The notes under the pieces: generated by a model
The model's database searches: none
The model's input: only the letters and a program-made list of their open reading frames with translations
What the model was told of the DNA's origin: nothing
Shown here: positions 9,194 to 17,002 of the stretch, in pieces
How the letters are laid out: each line of letters begins with the position of its first letter
Numbering within the stretch: position 1 is the stretch's first letter
Program-made: the position numbers and the translations under genes
DNA from: CAIOHW01 sp964432565
GTDB taxonomy: Bacteria > Bdellovibrionota > UBA1018
Direction of reading: 5' to 3'
DNA: 64,000 nt
Assembly: GCA_964432565.1 (NCBI GenBank)
Contig: CAYSOA010000001.1
Coordinates: 62,001 to 126,000 of the forward strand

Positions 9194-9415
9194 ATGTCCC
9201 CCCCTCAAAATCACGCCTCGGCGATCGAAGCCCTGCACGAGCAGGCTTGCGAGCGTGGGGAACGCTTCTACCTCGACCCGGCGACCCGGTATTGGGTCAC
9301 GACCCGGTTTGCGCATCTGCAGCGGGGATATTGCTGCGGTAATGGGTGCCGGCACTGCCCGTGGAATCATGAGGCGGTTCGAAATCCGCCGGGAAGCCGA
9401 ATCGGAAAGAAATGA
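9194..9415 (+). CDS. Small Cys-rich DUF5522 protein
   Basis: A small protein of 73 residues (89 if the ATG at 9146 is used). The conserved C-terminal segment reads 'FYLDPATRYWVTTRFAHL' then 'RGYCCGNGCRHCPW', the DUF5522 signature. The CC-x3-C-x2-C cluster suggests a metal site, possibly zinc or iron-sulfur, but its function is not established. I chose the second ATG because the first (9146) overlaps the divergent icmF start codon, leaving no room for a leader, and the first 16 residues (Gln/Lys-rich) are unlike the family. Neither start has a good SD. The stop overlaps the next start (ATGA at 9412-9415), so it is translationally coupled to the BtuF-like gene. Confidence 0.8.
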   Translation: MSPPQNHASAIEALHEQACERGERFYLDPATRYWVTTRFAHLQRGYCCGNGCRHCPWNHEAVRNPPGSRIGKK

Positions 9416-10212
9416 AGCGGCGTCGCATGGTCGACATGCTCGGGCGAGTTTTAGATATTCCGTTGCAGCCGCATCGGGTGGTGTCGCTCTGTCCTTCGCA
9501 GACGGAAACTCTTTTCGAATTGGGTTTGGGCGGACGTGTGGTGGGCCTGACTCGGTACTGCATTCATCCCGGCGACGGGGTTCGGAATGTTGCCAAAGTG
9601 GGCGGCACGAAGAAGGTGGATCTCGAACTCGTGAGATCCCTACATCCGGATCTCATCATTGCAGAGAAGGAGGAGAACCCTCGCGAGATGGTCGAGGCCC
9701 TGTCCGATCTGGCGCCCGTTTTCGTGACCAACGTGGAAGATCCCCTCTCGGCCTTTCAGATGATCGAGCGACTGGGCGACCTGACGGGCTGCGAGGCGCG
9801 TGCGGGCAAGCTGGTCGAGGAAATTCAGAGTGCTTGGGGGGCGATTCAGAAGCCCGATTGCAAGCGCCGAGTGGCCTATCTGATCTGGCGAAATCCCTGG
9901 ATGGCTGCAGGACCGACCACCTACATTGACTCCTTGATTCGCCATCTAGGCTGGCAGAACGTCTTTGGTGACAGCCCGGAGTCTGGCAGTCGCTATCCCG
10001 AATTCCTCCTGGAGGATCTCCATCGGGCCCAACCCGAGCTGGTTCTGCTGTCTTCAGAGCCGTTTCCGTTTCGTGACCGGCATCTCGATGAGGTGCGGAG
10101 TGCCGTCCCTGGTGCTCGAGTGCTACTGACCGATGGAGAGCCCTGGTCGTGGTATGGGGCTCGAATGCGGGAGTTCCCGGGGCTCGTTCGTGATCTCAAG
10201 AGTTCCCTCTGA
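9412..10212 (+). CDS. BtuF-like helical-backbone metal/cobalamin-binding protein, no signal peptide
   Basis: The 266-residue product matches the class III periplasmic-binding fold of BtuF, FhuD and FepB. The opening 'HRVVSLCPSQTETLFELGLG', 'VGLTRYCIHP', 'VGGTKKVDLELVRSLHPDLI' and a helical backbone near the middle are typical of cobalamin/haem/iron-binding proteins. It has no signal peptide: it begins MKRRRMVDMLGRVLDIPLQP and enters the conserved domain directly. It is therefore predicted to be cytoplasmic, unlike true BtuF. Its translation is coupled to DUF5522 by an ATGA overlap. With the B12 receptor and the B12-dependent mutase nearby, cobalamin is a reasonable ligand guess, but a metal chelate or another corrinoid is equally possible. 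No ABC permease or ATPase lies in the window. Confidence 0.8.
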   Translation: MKRRRMVDMLGRVLDIPLQPHRVVSLCPSQTETLFELGLGGRVVGLTRYCIHPGDGVRNVAKVGGTKKVDLELVRSLHPDLIIAEKEENPREMVEALSDLAPVFVTNVEDPLSAFQMIERLGDLTGCEARAGKLVEEIQSAWGAIQKPDCKRRVAYLIWRNPWMAAGPTTYIDSLIRHLGWQNVFGDSPESGSRYPEFLLEDLHRAQPELVLLSSEPFPFRDRHLDEVRSAVPGARVLLTDGEPWSWYGARMREFPGLVRDLKSSL

Positions 10213-10273
10213 TTTCAGCTACATAGCGTTATTGGACTAAAGGGAATCGCCCTTCCGGCCGATAGGATTTTGG

Positions 10274-11689
10274 ATGCGCACCGGACGATCGGCTTCAATG
10301 GGCTTTTGGGGGCAATTGGGGGTAGGCCTGCTTGGGTTGGCCATCCTTGCGTTGAGCTCACCCGCTTCGGCCGCTCGCTGGAGTCCGGTTCCGCAGTGGG
10401 ATGCCCTGTGTTCGCAGCGCTTTGCCTCTCTTTTTGGTGAGCACGAGGCCGTTCTGGCGCAGTTTCGTCAAAAGGGGCTGCTTGGACTGAATCGTCAGGG
10501 CATCCTGAAGGTCGAGTCGGTTCTCGAAAAGCGCACATTGGGATCTTACTTCGGGCACGAGCAGCTGAAGAGTGATGTGGGAGCCTATTTCGAGATTCAG
10601 TGCCTGAAGTTCAAGTCAGACTGCAAGGAGCTGGTCTCTTGGTGGCGAGCCCATTCCGAACAGTACGTTGAGAATCCGAAGTTCATTTCAGTTTTTGCGG
10701 ATCCCAAATGGACGATCAAGGATCTCTCCGAGCTGGCATCCAGCCAGTTCTACGCGGAGGTCGGGCGCACCAAGTCGAGCGTCTGGCGAGAGAAGTTTGG
10801 GTGGCTCTTTCACCCTAGGACGATCATCGCGACAGCCGGGGCCATCGGGGTATCGGTTGGCGCAAAGATTCTAGGAACGATCTATAACGCCGCAACCCTT
10901 GGCACTATGATGCGGCTCTGGAACGCGTACACCGACGCGGCGGTGGCACCCATTGAGGCCTACCTTCGTCAGCAGGGGAATCGGCATTTGGGAGATCTCG
11001 CCGCCCACATTCAAGAATGGCTGATCGCCCGGGGACGGGCTCGCGAGGAGCTGGACGCCCTGAAGCAGGAAGCCGAGGAGGCCAAGGAGAAACTGCTGGG
11101 GAGCCGAGTCGATCCGGAGACCGCCACGCGGCTTTGGCAGGAGTTTCAAAACTACTTTTTTGGAAAATTTCTGCTCTTCCATCAGGGGCTACCAGGCGGC
11201 ATTCGAGATGGACGTGCCTTCGTCTACGGTGCCGAGTTCGAAGAGCCCATGCTGATCGCAACCTTCATTTCGTCACGCTACGACGGATACCGTCAGGCAA
11301 GGCGAGAAGTTCGTGTCCTTGAGGAGCGTGTGGATTCTGGAAAGGCGAGTGAGTCGGAGCGCGAGGATTTGTTCGACCAGTATCGGTACATCGAGCTGCA
11401 AAAGAAGCAGATCGCATCGGGACTCGCCATCTTTCTGATTCGAAAGTACATGTATCGGGACGATATTTTTAAGAATGTCTTCGAGAAGGACAAGGCCCTT
11501 CTGGTTCAGATGGACCAGATTCAGCACGACCTGATCGCCGGAATGGGGATCAACTTCTTTATGGTTGAGTTTTTTCAGCAGCTCGAGGAAACCTTCAAGC
11601 AATACGAGCTGATCTTCCGCGCCGCCGACATGCAGGCCCAGCTGGCAATTGAGCAGGCAACGCAGAAGGGCTCGCAAAAGGCTCGCTAG
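10274..11689 (+). CDS. Secreted helical protein of unknown function (471 aa)
   Basis: An ATG with an AGGA ribosome-binding site opens a 471-residue protein. A signal peptide (about 1-34, ending 'SPASA') indicates export. A hydrophobic segment ('TIIATAGAIGVSVGAKILG', about 178-200) may be a membrane helix, and two long charged helices ('REELDALKQEAEEAKEKLL' near 257; 'REVRVLEERVDSGKASES' near 345) look like coiled coils. I do not recognise the family; it could be a periplasmic or inner-membrane structural protein. The stop codon is shared in a palindromic CTAG (11686-11689) with the convergent recN, so the two transcripts overlap. Confidence 0.72.
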   Translation: MRTGRSASMGFWGQLGVGLLGLAILALSSPASAARWSPVPQWDALCSQRFASLFGEHEAVLAQFRQKGLLGLNRQGILKVESVLEKRTLGSYFGHEQLKSDVGAYFEIQCLKFKSDCKELVSWWRAHSEQYVENPKFISVFADPKWTIKDLSELASSQFYAEVGRTKSSVWREKFGWLFHPRTIIATAGAIGVSVGAKILGTIYNAATLGTMMRLWNAYTDAAVAPIEAYLRQQGNRHLGDLAAHIQEWLIARGRAREELDALKQEAEEAKEKLLGSRVDPETATRLWQEFQNYFFGKFLLFHQGLPGGIRDGRAFVYGAEFEEPMLIATFISSRYDGYRQARREVRVLEERVDSGKASESEREDLFDQYRYIELQKKQIASGLAIFLIRKYMYRDDIFKNVFEKDKALLVQMDQIQHDLIAGMGINFFMVEFFQQLEETFKQYELIFRAADMQAQLAIEQATQKGSQKAR

Positions 11690-13371
11690 CCGGTCGCCAT
11701 TTCGAGAAGCTCGGCCGCATTTTCGAGGCTTTTTCGAGTCAGCGCCTCTCCTCCCAGCATCCGCGCCAATTCCTCTTTTCGGGATCGCTTGTCGAGTTCA
11801 CGCACCTCGGTCAGTGTTCGTCGTCCGTTGCTGGATTTTTGTACGACTAGATGGTGATCGCCGAAGGAGGCAACCTGAGGGAGGTGGGTGATGCAGATAA
11901 CTTGATGGTCTGAAGCAACGGCTTTGAGCTTTTTGCCGACCTGAAACGCGGTCTGCCCGCCCATTCCTGAGTCAATTTCATCGAAAAGGTAGACTCCGAT
12001 TCCACCACGAACCGATATGACCCTCCGGATCGCCAGGAGAATTCGCGAGAGTTCACCCCCCGATGCGATCTTTCCGATGGGCTGAGCGTCCTCTCCCTGG
12101 TTCGTTCGAACTTTAAAGCAGACATCGTCCATTCCCCATGTTCCGAGCTGCTCGGTAGTCCTTTCGAGGCTCTGAATTTCGATCTCAAAAGAGCTATCCT
12201 TCATGTTCAGCTCGCGCAATTCACGCGTCACCTGCATCGAAAGCTTTGCGGCCACCTTATGACGTTCACGAGAGAGCTCGTCTGCAATGGCGCGGGCGAT
12301 CGAGGATTCGGATTCGATCTGTGTTTCGAGCTCAGCCGAGCGTTCCTCGTGGCGGTCGAGATCACGCAACTCATTGTCCAGCCTTTCCAGGGTTTTGAGC
12401 ATCTGGGTCGAATCCTCTCCGTACTTTCGGCGAAGCTCCGCAATCCTGGCCAGTCGCTCCAGGATCTGATCCAGTCGGCTCGGGTCGTGGTCGATGGTGT
12501 TTTCGTAGCGGCGCAGGGCGAGCGAGCTGTCTTCGATTTCGACTAGAGCCCGCTGCAGCGACTCCAGAACACGACTCATGGATGGATCGATCTCGGCCAG
12601 CGTCTGGGTCTTGTGAACGGCTTGTTGCAGCCACTGAAGAGCATTCCCTTCCTCGCCATCCTCGAGAAGTCCGTGCAAATGCGATAGAGTTTGGATTCGA
12701 AACTTGGCCGACTGCAATAAGGACTTTTCGTGCTGGAGCGATTCTTCCTCGTTCGGCTGGAGGTCGGCTTCGCGAAGCTCGTCCACCTGAAATCTCAGGA
12801 AGTCGAGTCGCTGGAGGCGCGTGGCCTCCTGTTCCTTTAGTTTTTTGAGATCCTGAGTCAGCGCCTTCAGCTTCAGAAGGTGCTGTTGGTAGCGGTCACG
12901 AAGTTCAAGAAGGCCTGCGGATCGGTCCAGAAGATCGATCTGGGTGCCCGGTCGAAGCAGAGACTGGTGCTCGTGTTGGCTACAGAGATCCACCAGACCT
13001 GAGCAAAGGGTCTGAAGGTTTCCGAGGGTGGCCAGCTCGCCATTGATGGTGATTCGGTGTTTGCCCGTTCGATGCACCGTTCGTTTGATCAGAAGCTGAT
13101 GTTTCTCGATCTGGGGAAATCCTAATGCGGGAAGTCGATCATGAATCTCGGGGAGCCTCTCGAGATCAAAAACTCCCTCAATAATCGCCTCCGCGCAGCC
13201 GGCTCGAATCAGGGAGCTTGAGGCCCGACTCCCCAGCAAGAGAGAAATGGCCTCAATGACGATCGACTTTCCGGCCCCGGTTTCCCCTGAGAGGATATTC
13301 AGGCCCGTGCGAAAGGGAATCTCGGCATGATCGATGACAGCAAGGTTTCTGATTTGAAGGTTTTCAAGCAT
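11686..13371 (-). CDS. recN: DNA repair protein RecN
   Basis: An SMC-like ATPase of 561 residues, the usual RecN length. Walker A (SGETGAGKS) is at 28-36. A central coiled coil covers about 150-360. The ABC signature 'ASGGELSRILLA' begins at about 436, with Walker B 'YLFDEIDSG' at about 461-469 and a 'THLPQVASFGDHH' switch near 495. RecN acts on DNA double-strand breaks during recombination repair in the cytoplasm. It begins 63 bp downstream of nadK on the same strand, a nadK-recN order common in bacteria. The spacer contains a small hairpin (13405-13428) without a T-tract. It converges on the secreted 471-residue protein gene with overlapping stops. Confidence 0.96.
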   Translation of the reverse strand: MLENLQIRNLAVIDHAEIPFRTGLNILSGETGAGKSIVIEAISLLLGSRASSSLIRAGCAEAIIEGVFDLERLPEIHDRLPALGFPQIEKHQLLIKRTVHRTGKHRITINGELATLGNLQTLCSGLVDLCSQHEHQSLLRPGTQIDLLDRSAGLLELRDRYQQHLLKLKALTQDLKKLKEQEATRLQRLDFLRFQVDELREADLQPNEEESLQHEKSLLQSAKFRIQTLSHLHGLLEDGEEGNALQWLQQAVHKTQTLAEIDPSMSRVLESLQRALVEIEDSSLALRRYENTIDHDPSRLDQILERLARIAELRRKYGEDSTQMLKTLERLDNELRDLDRHEERSAELETQIESESSIARAIADELSRERHKVAAKLSMQVTRELRELNMKDSSFEIEIQSLERTTEQLGTWGMDDVCFKVRTNQGEDAQPIGKIASGGELSRILLAIRRVISVRGGIGVYLFDEIDSGMGGQTAFQVGKKLKAVASDHQVICITHLPQVASFGDHHLVVQKSSNGRRTLTEVRELDKRSRKEELARMLGGEALTRKSLENAAELLEMATG

Positions 13372-13434
13372 GGTTGACCCCCGACTTACGGCTTACTTAC
13401 GGTATGCCAGAGGGGGGCCTGTCTGGCAAGAGGG

Positions 13435-14364
13435 TCAGTCGCGATGACCGAATTTTAGCTTTTCGCGCAGCAGTCCGAAGTAGTCCCGGTCGGGTGACGA
13501 GACGATCTGCAGGTCGTGCTTGCGGAACCGTTGAATCGAAACCCGGTCGCCCTCTTTCAGGTCGACCACGTCCTGGCCATCCAAGGTCAGCAGCACATGG
13601 CCCGGGCGATGGAGCAGGGTCATCTCAACGGTAGAAGTATCACTGATGACGAGCGGTCTCTGGGTCAGCGAGTGGGGGCAGATCGCCGTGATCACGAGGG
13701 CGGGTAGCGAGGGTTCGAGAATCGGACCCCCTGCCGCGAGCGAGTACGCCGTCGAGCCCGTGGGGGTGCTCACAATGACTCCATCGGCGCGAATGTGCGT
13801 CACGTCTCGATCGTTGATGCGAACTTCGATTCCGATGATTCGCGCGATCGCTCCCTTTGAGATGACGGCGTCGTTGACCACCGGCCCCTGAAACACCGTT
13901 CGTCCCTTGCGTCGCACGGTCACTTCGAGCAGCGAGCGCCGACTGATGACCGGGGCGGCTCCGTCGATCAGGGCCGAAAGCGTCGTTACGGCCTCGGATT
14001 TTTTGATCTCCGTCAGGAACCCCAGCTGTCCCATGTTCACGCCGAGAACGGGAATGCTGCGATTCTTCATTAATCGCGCAATGCTGAGGAAGGTTCCATC
14101 ACCGCCCAGCACGACGATCAGGTCGCAGAGGTCAACGAGCCTCGGCTTCTTGACGACACGAACCCGGGACTTCGTCACCGAGTGTTCACGAACGAGGCGG
14201 GTTGCCAGCAGACGACTTTCATCAGCGAAAAAGACCTGCCTGCCTCGAGAGTCTCTGCCATGGGTCAGAACAAAGTCGGCCAGTCGCAGGCAAAGCTCGG
14301 CTGCCTGGGCGTGATGATGTTTCACGACGAAACCGACGCGTTTTCCCACGGTTTTCAAGGTCAT
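13435..14364 (-). CDS. nadK: NAD kinase
   Basis: ATP-NAD kinase of 309 residues. It has the diagnostic GGDGT at 87-91 ('IVVLGGDGTFLSIARLM'), 'NMGQLGFLTEI' shortly after, and 'STPTGSTAYSLAAGGP' in the NAD-binding domain. It phosphorylates NAD to NADP in the cytoplasm. The ATG at 14364 is adopted, but the AAAAGG upstream of it is better spaced (about 7 nt) for a TTG two codons further in, so the true start may be TTG at 14358. A much longer frame reaching into rarA is not needed: homology starts at 'GKRVGFVVKH'. It is divergent from rarA with 46 bp between starts. Confidence 0.95.
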   Translation of the reverse strand: MTLKTVGKRVGFVVKHHHAQAAELCLRLADFVLTHGRDSRGRQVFFADESRLLATRLVREHSVTKSRVRVVKKPRLVDLCDLIVVLGGDGTFLSIARLMKNRSIPVLGVNMGQLGFLTEIKKSEAVTTLSALIDGAAPVISRRSLLEVTVRRKGRTVFQGPVVNDAVISKGAIARIIGIEVRINDRDVTHIRADGVIVSTPTGSTAYSLAAGGPILEPSLPALVITAICPHSLTQRPLVISDTSTVEMTLLHRPGHVLLTLDGQDVVDLKEGDRVSIQRFRKHDLQIVSSPDRDYFGLLREKLKFGHRD

Positions 14365-14410
14365 GCCTTTTAGGATAAGCAATCCAGACGGGTTTTGGGA
14401 GGCTGAAAGC

Positions 14411-15712
14411 ATGGATTTATTTTCGGGTTCGGAGGGAGACGGGGAGTCGGCAGCCGGTGCCGCATCGGCGCCGCTGGCACATCGGATGCGCCCGCGCGAT
14501 CTGGAGGACTGGCTGGGGCACGAGCGCCTCGTTGCTCCCGGCAAGCCTCTGCGCCAATGGATTGATGCCGACCGGATTCCGTCGCTGATTCTCTGGGGTC
14601 CCCCCGGTTGTGGAAAGACGAGCTTCGGCAAACTTCTGGCACGAAGAACGCAATCTCGTTTCGTAGTCCTTAGCGCCGTGACGGCCGGAGTGAAGGATCT
14701 GAAGGAAAAGGGTGAGGAAGCCAGGACCCAATCGGCCCTGTACCGTCGAAAGACGATGCTCTTCATTGATGAGATCCATCGTTTCAGCAAGTCCCAGCAG
14801 GATGCCCTGCTGCCTTACGTCGAAGAGGGTGCGGTCACGCTCATCGGAGCGACCACCGAGAATCCATCTTTTGAGCTGAACTCAGCCCTTTTGTCGCGTG
14901 TCCGAGTGATCCGGCTGCAGCCACTCGATGATGCTGCGCTCGTTCAGCTCCTGGAGCGGGCCCTTGTCGATCCAGAGAGGGGACTAGGCGGGATTCTAAA
15001 GATCTGTCGAGACGGACTGGAGTTCATCGCGCGCTGTTCGGAGGGCGATGCCCGCCGAGCCCTGACCGCACTCGAGAGTCTGGCCCTGATGGCTGGTGAG
15101 CAGGAACTTGACCTCGATGCAGTCATGCGTTTTCTCGGAGATTCTTCGGGGCTGGCTCGGCAGCCGATTTCCTACGACAAGTCCGGAGAGGAGCACTACA
15201 ACGTTGTTTCGGCCTTCATCAAGAGCATCCGCCAGAACGATCCGGACGCCGGCCTTTACTACCTGGCGCGGATGATCGAAGGGGGAGAGGATCCGATTTT
15301 CATCGCTCGGCGACTCGTGATTCTTGCGTCGGAGGACGTCGGAAACGCCGATCCCCGCGGCCTGCAGGTCGCCATCGCGGCAAAGGAGGCCGTGGAGTTC
15401 ATCGGCATGCCCGAGGGCCGAATTCCGCTTGCGCAGGCCGTGACTTATCTGTCGCTTGCTCCCAAGAGTCGCGCCTCCTACGACGGCATTGGTGCAGCAC
15501 TTGACGAGGTTCGCTCTACCGGAGCCCTTCCGGTTCCGATGCACCTGAGAAACGCCGTCACGAAGTTGATGCAACAGCAGGGTTACGGCGAGGGTTACGG
15601 CAGAGTGCGGCAGCACCTACCGGAGAAAATCGCCGGCAGCGCGTACTACCATCCCACCGAAAACGGCCTCGAAAAGCAGATGAAGGAAAAGCTCCAGCGC
15701 TTGAAATCGTGA
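14411..15712 (+). CDS. rarA: Replication-associated recombination protein A (RarA/MgsA), AAA+ ATPase
   Basis: The ATG at 14411 follows a GGGAGG ribosome-binding site. The 433-residue clamp-loader-like ATPase has 'MRPRDLEDWLGHERLV' (the usual RarA opening), Walker A GPPGCGKT at 63-70, Walker B 'MLFIDEIHRF' at about 116-125, sensor 1 'LIGATTENPSFELNSALLSR', and the C-terminal MgsA domain ('YDKSGEEHYNVVSAFIKSIR', 'EDVGNADPRGLQ'). RarA acts at stalled replication forks. It is divergent from nadK and followed by a coiled-coil protein gene whose earliest possible start would overlap its stop. Confidence 0.95.
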   Translation: MDLFSGSEGDGESAAGAASAPLAHRMRPRDLEDWLGHERLVAPGKPLRQWIDADRIPSLILWGPPGCGKTSFGKLLARRTQSRFVVLSAVTAGVKDLKEKGEEARTQSALYRRKTMLFIDEIHRFSKSQQDALLPYVEEGAVTLIGATTENPSFELNSALLSRVRVIRLQPLDDAALVQLLERALVDPERGLGGILKICRDGLEFIARCSEGDARRALTALESLALMAGEQELDLDAVMRFLGDSSGLARQPISYDKSGEEHYNVVSAFIKSIRQNDPDAGLYYLARMIEGGEDPIFIARRLVILASEDVGNADPRGLQVAIAAKEAVEFIGMPEGRIPLAQAVTYLSLAPKSRASYDGIGAALDEVRSTGALPVPMHLRNAVTKLMQQQGYGEGYGRVRQHLPEKIAGSAYYHPTENGLEKQMKEKLQRLKS

Positions 15713-15783
15713 CGAGTGGGCAGTTTCGGCCGATTGACAGGGTCTTCGCCGGTTCTCAGACTGATAGATCGGGGGGCCTTTCA

Positions 15784-16983
15784 ATGGGTGTTTTGGATCA
15801 TCGTCCCGGGAGCAGCGGGGATCTTGGCGAGGCTGCGGCACTGGAGTCGTCAGTGGCCGGATTCTCTACGGCGGCCGACCTCCTGGAGCGGCAGGGGCAG
15901 GAGATGGTCCAGCAGGCCACCCGGCTCTTTCGTGAGACCGCAGCTCTCAAGGCTCTGGTGCAGAGGCTTATTGATGAGCGCACTCGGCTTCGTCGTGAGC
16001 TGGCCGATGGTCAGGGACGACTCGAAGAGTCGGGACGGATGCAACGAACCCAGTTCGACAAGATTTCCAGTCTTGAAGGAGCCCTCGGCCGGCTTCAGGA
16101 ACGCATTCGGGAGGTCGAGCAGGTCCATGCTCGTGAACGCAGGTTGATGCGGGAGCAGCTGCTTCAGCGTGATGGAACCATCGCGGAGTTGAGAGGTGCA
16201 TTGCAGGCAGCTGGCCAGCGACATGAGGAGACACGAGGCCAGATGGATTCACTCGAAAGACAGGTCGAGAGAAATGATTTGAGACTTCAGGAACTGCAGG
16301 GAAGTGCCGCGACGCTGCGGTCCGAGCTATCTGAGGCACAGGCGAAAGCGCAGAAGAGCGAGCAGGATCGCAAGCAGCTCGAAGCCCGCCTGTCCGAGCA
16401 ACGGAAGAGTTTTGAGTCCTATTCGCGCGAGTGTGCAAGGCGATTCGAACAGCTGAAGAGCGTCCTTCAGAGATCCAGGCAGAGGGGCGTGGCGGCAGAT
16501 TCCGAAAATTCGGCACTCCGGAGGGAGTTGCAGCTGCGCGATGATCGCCTGAGGAGTGCCGTCAGAAGCAATGCCGAGCTTCGAACAGAAATGCAGGCTC
16601 CGGGCAGCGTGGCTTCGATGAGGGCCCATCTGGATGCCCGAAATCAGGATCTGGAGGCTTTGGAGCGCAGACGACAGGAAGAGGTGGCCGTGCTCGTCCA
16701 GCAAGTGGAAATCGAAAGGCGTCGAAGCGAATCCGTGGAGTCGATGAATCAATCAAGGATTCTTGAGCTGGAGGAGCAGATTCGCGGCCTACTCGCTGCC
16801 AATCGTGAACTGCGGCGGGCTTCATCAGGCGAGGCTCGAGAGCCCCATCGACGGGATGAAGTTTCTCCCCTTGTTCGAGGGGCTCGATCCGCAGTGCGAT
16901 TCGACGATGATACGTCGGATTTGTATCTGTCCGATACGACCGCTTCCGAGAATCTCCCGAGGAAGCCTCTTTTCACGAATTGA
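15784..16983 (+). CDS. Long coiled-coil protein of unknown function (399 aa)
   Basis: An ATG at 15784 preceded by a G-rich SD (GGGGGG, 8-9 nt) opens a 399-residue protein that is almost entirely heptad-like coiled coil from about residue 30 to 340 ('LFRETAALKALVQRLIDE', 'ELQGSAATLRSELSEAQAK', and similar). A GTG 25 codons earlier, overlapping the rarA stop, is an alternative. There is no signal peptide or membrane segment, so a cytoplasmic scaffold or filament role is plausible. The C-terminal 60 residues are basic, then Ser/Asp/Thr-rich. Coiled coils match many families spuriously, so I assign none. It converges on the GT9 gene across 19 bp. Confidence 0.7.
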   Translation: MGVLDHRPGSSGDLGEAAALESSVAGFSTAADLLERQGQEMVQQATRLFRETAALKALVQRLIDERTRLRRELADGQGRLEESGRMQRTQFDKISSLEGALGRLQERIREVEQVHARERRLMREQLLQRDGTIAELRGALQAAGQRHEETRGQMDSLERQVERNDLRLQELQGSAATLRSELSEAQAKAQKSEQDRKQLEARLSEQRKSFESYSRECARRFEQLKSVLQRSRQRGVAADSENSALRRELQLRDDRLRSAVRSNAELRTEMQAPGSVASMRAHLDARNQDLEALERRRQEEVAVLVQQVEIERRRSESVESMNQSRILELEEQIRGLLAANRELRRASSGEAREPHRRDEVSPLVRGARSAVRFDDDTSDLYLSDTTASENLPRKPLFTN

Positions 16984-17002
16984 ACCGTTCGCTTGAAAGG
17001 GT

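Noticed and set aside
13405..13428. Hairpin TGCCAGA/TCTGGCA between nadK and recN as a terminator
   Set aside because: No T-tract follows on the minus strand, so termination is not supported; it may be a chance inverted repeat.
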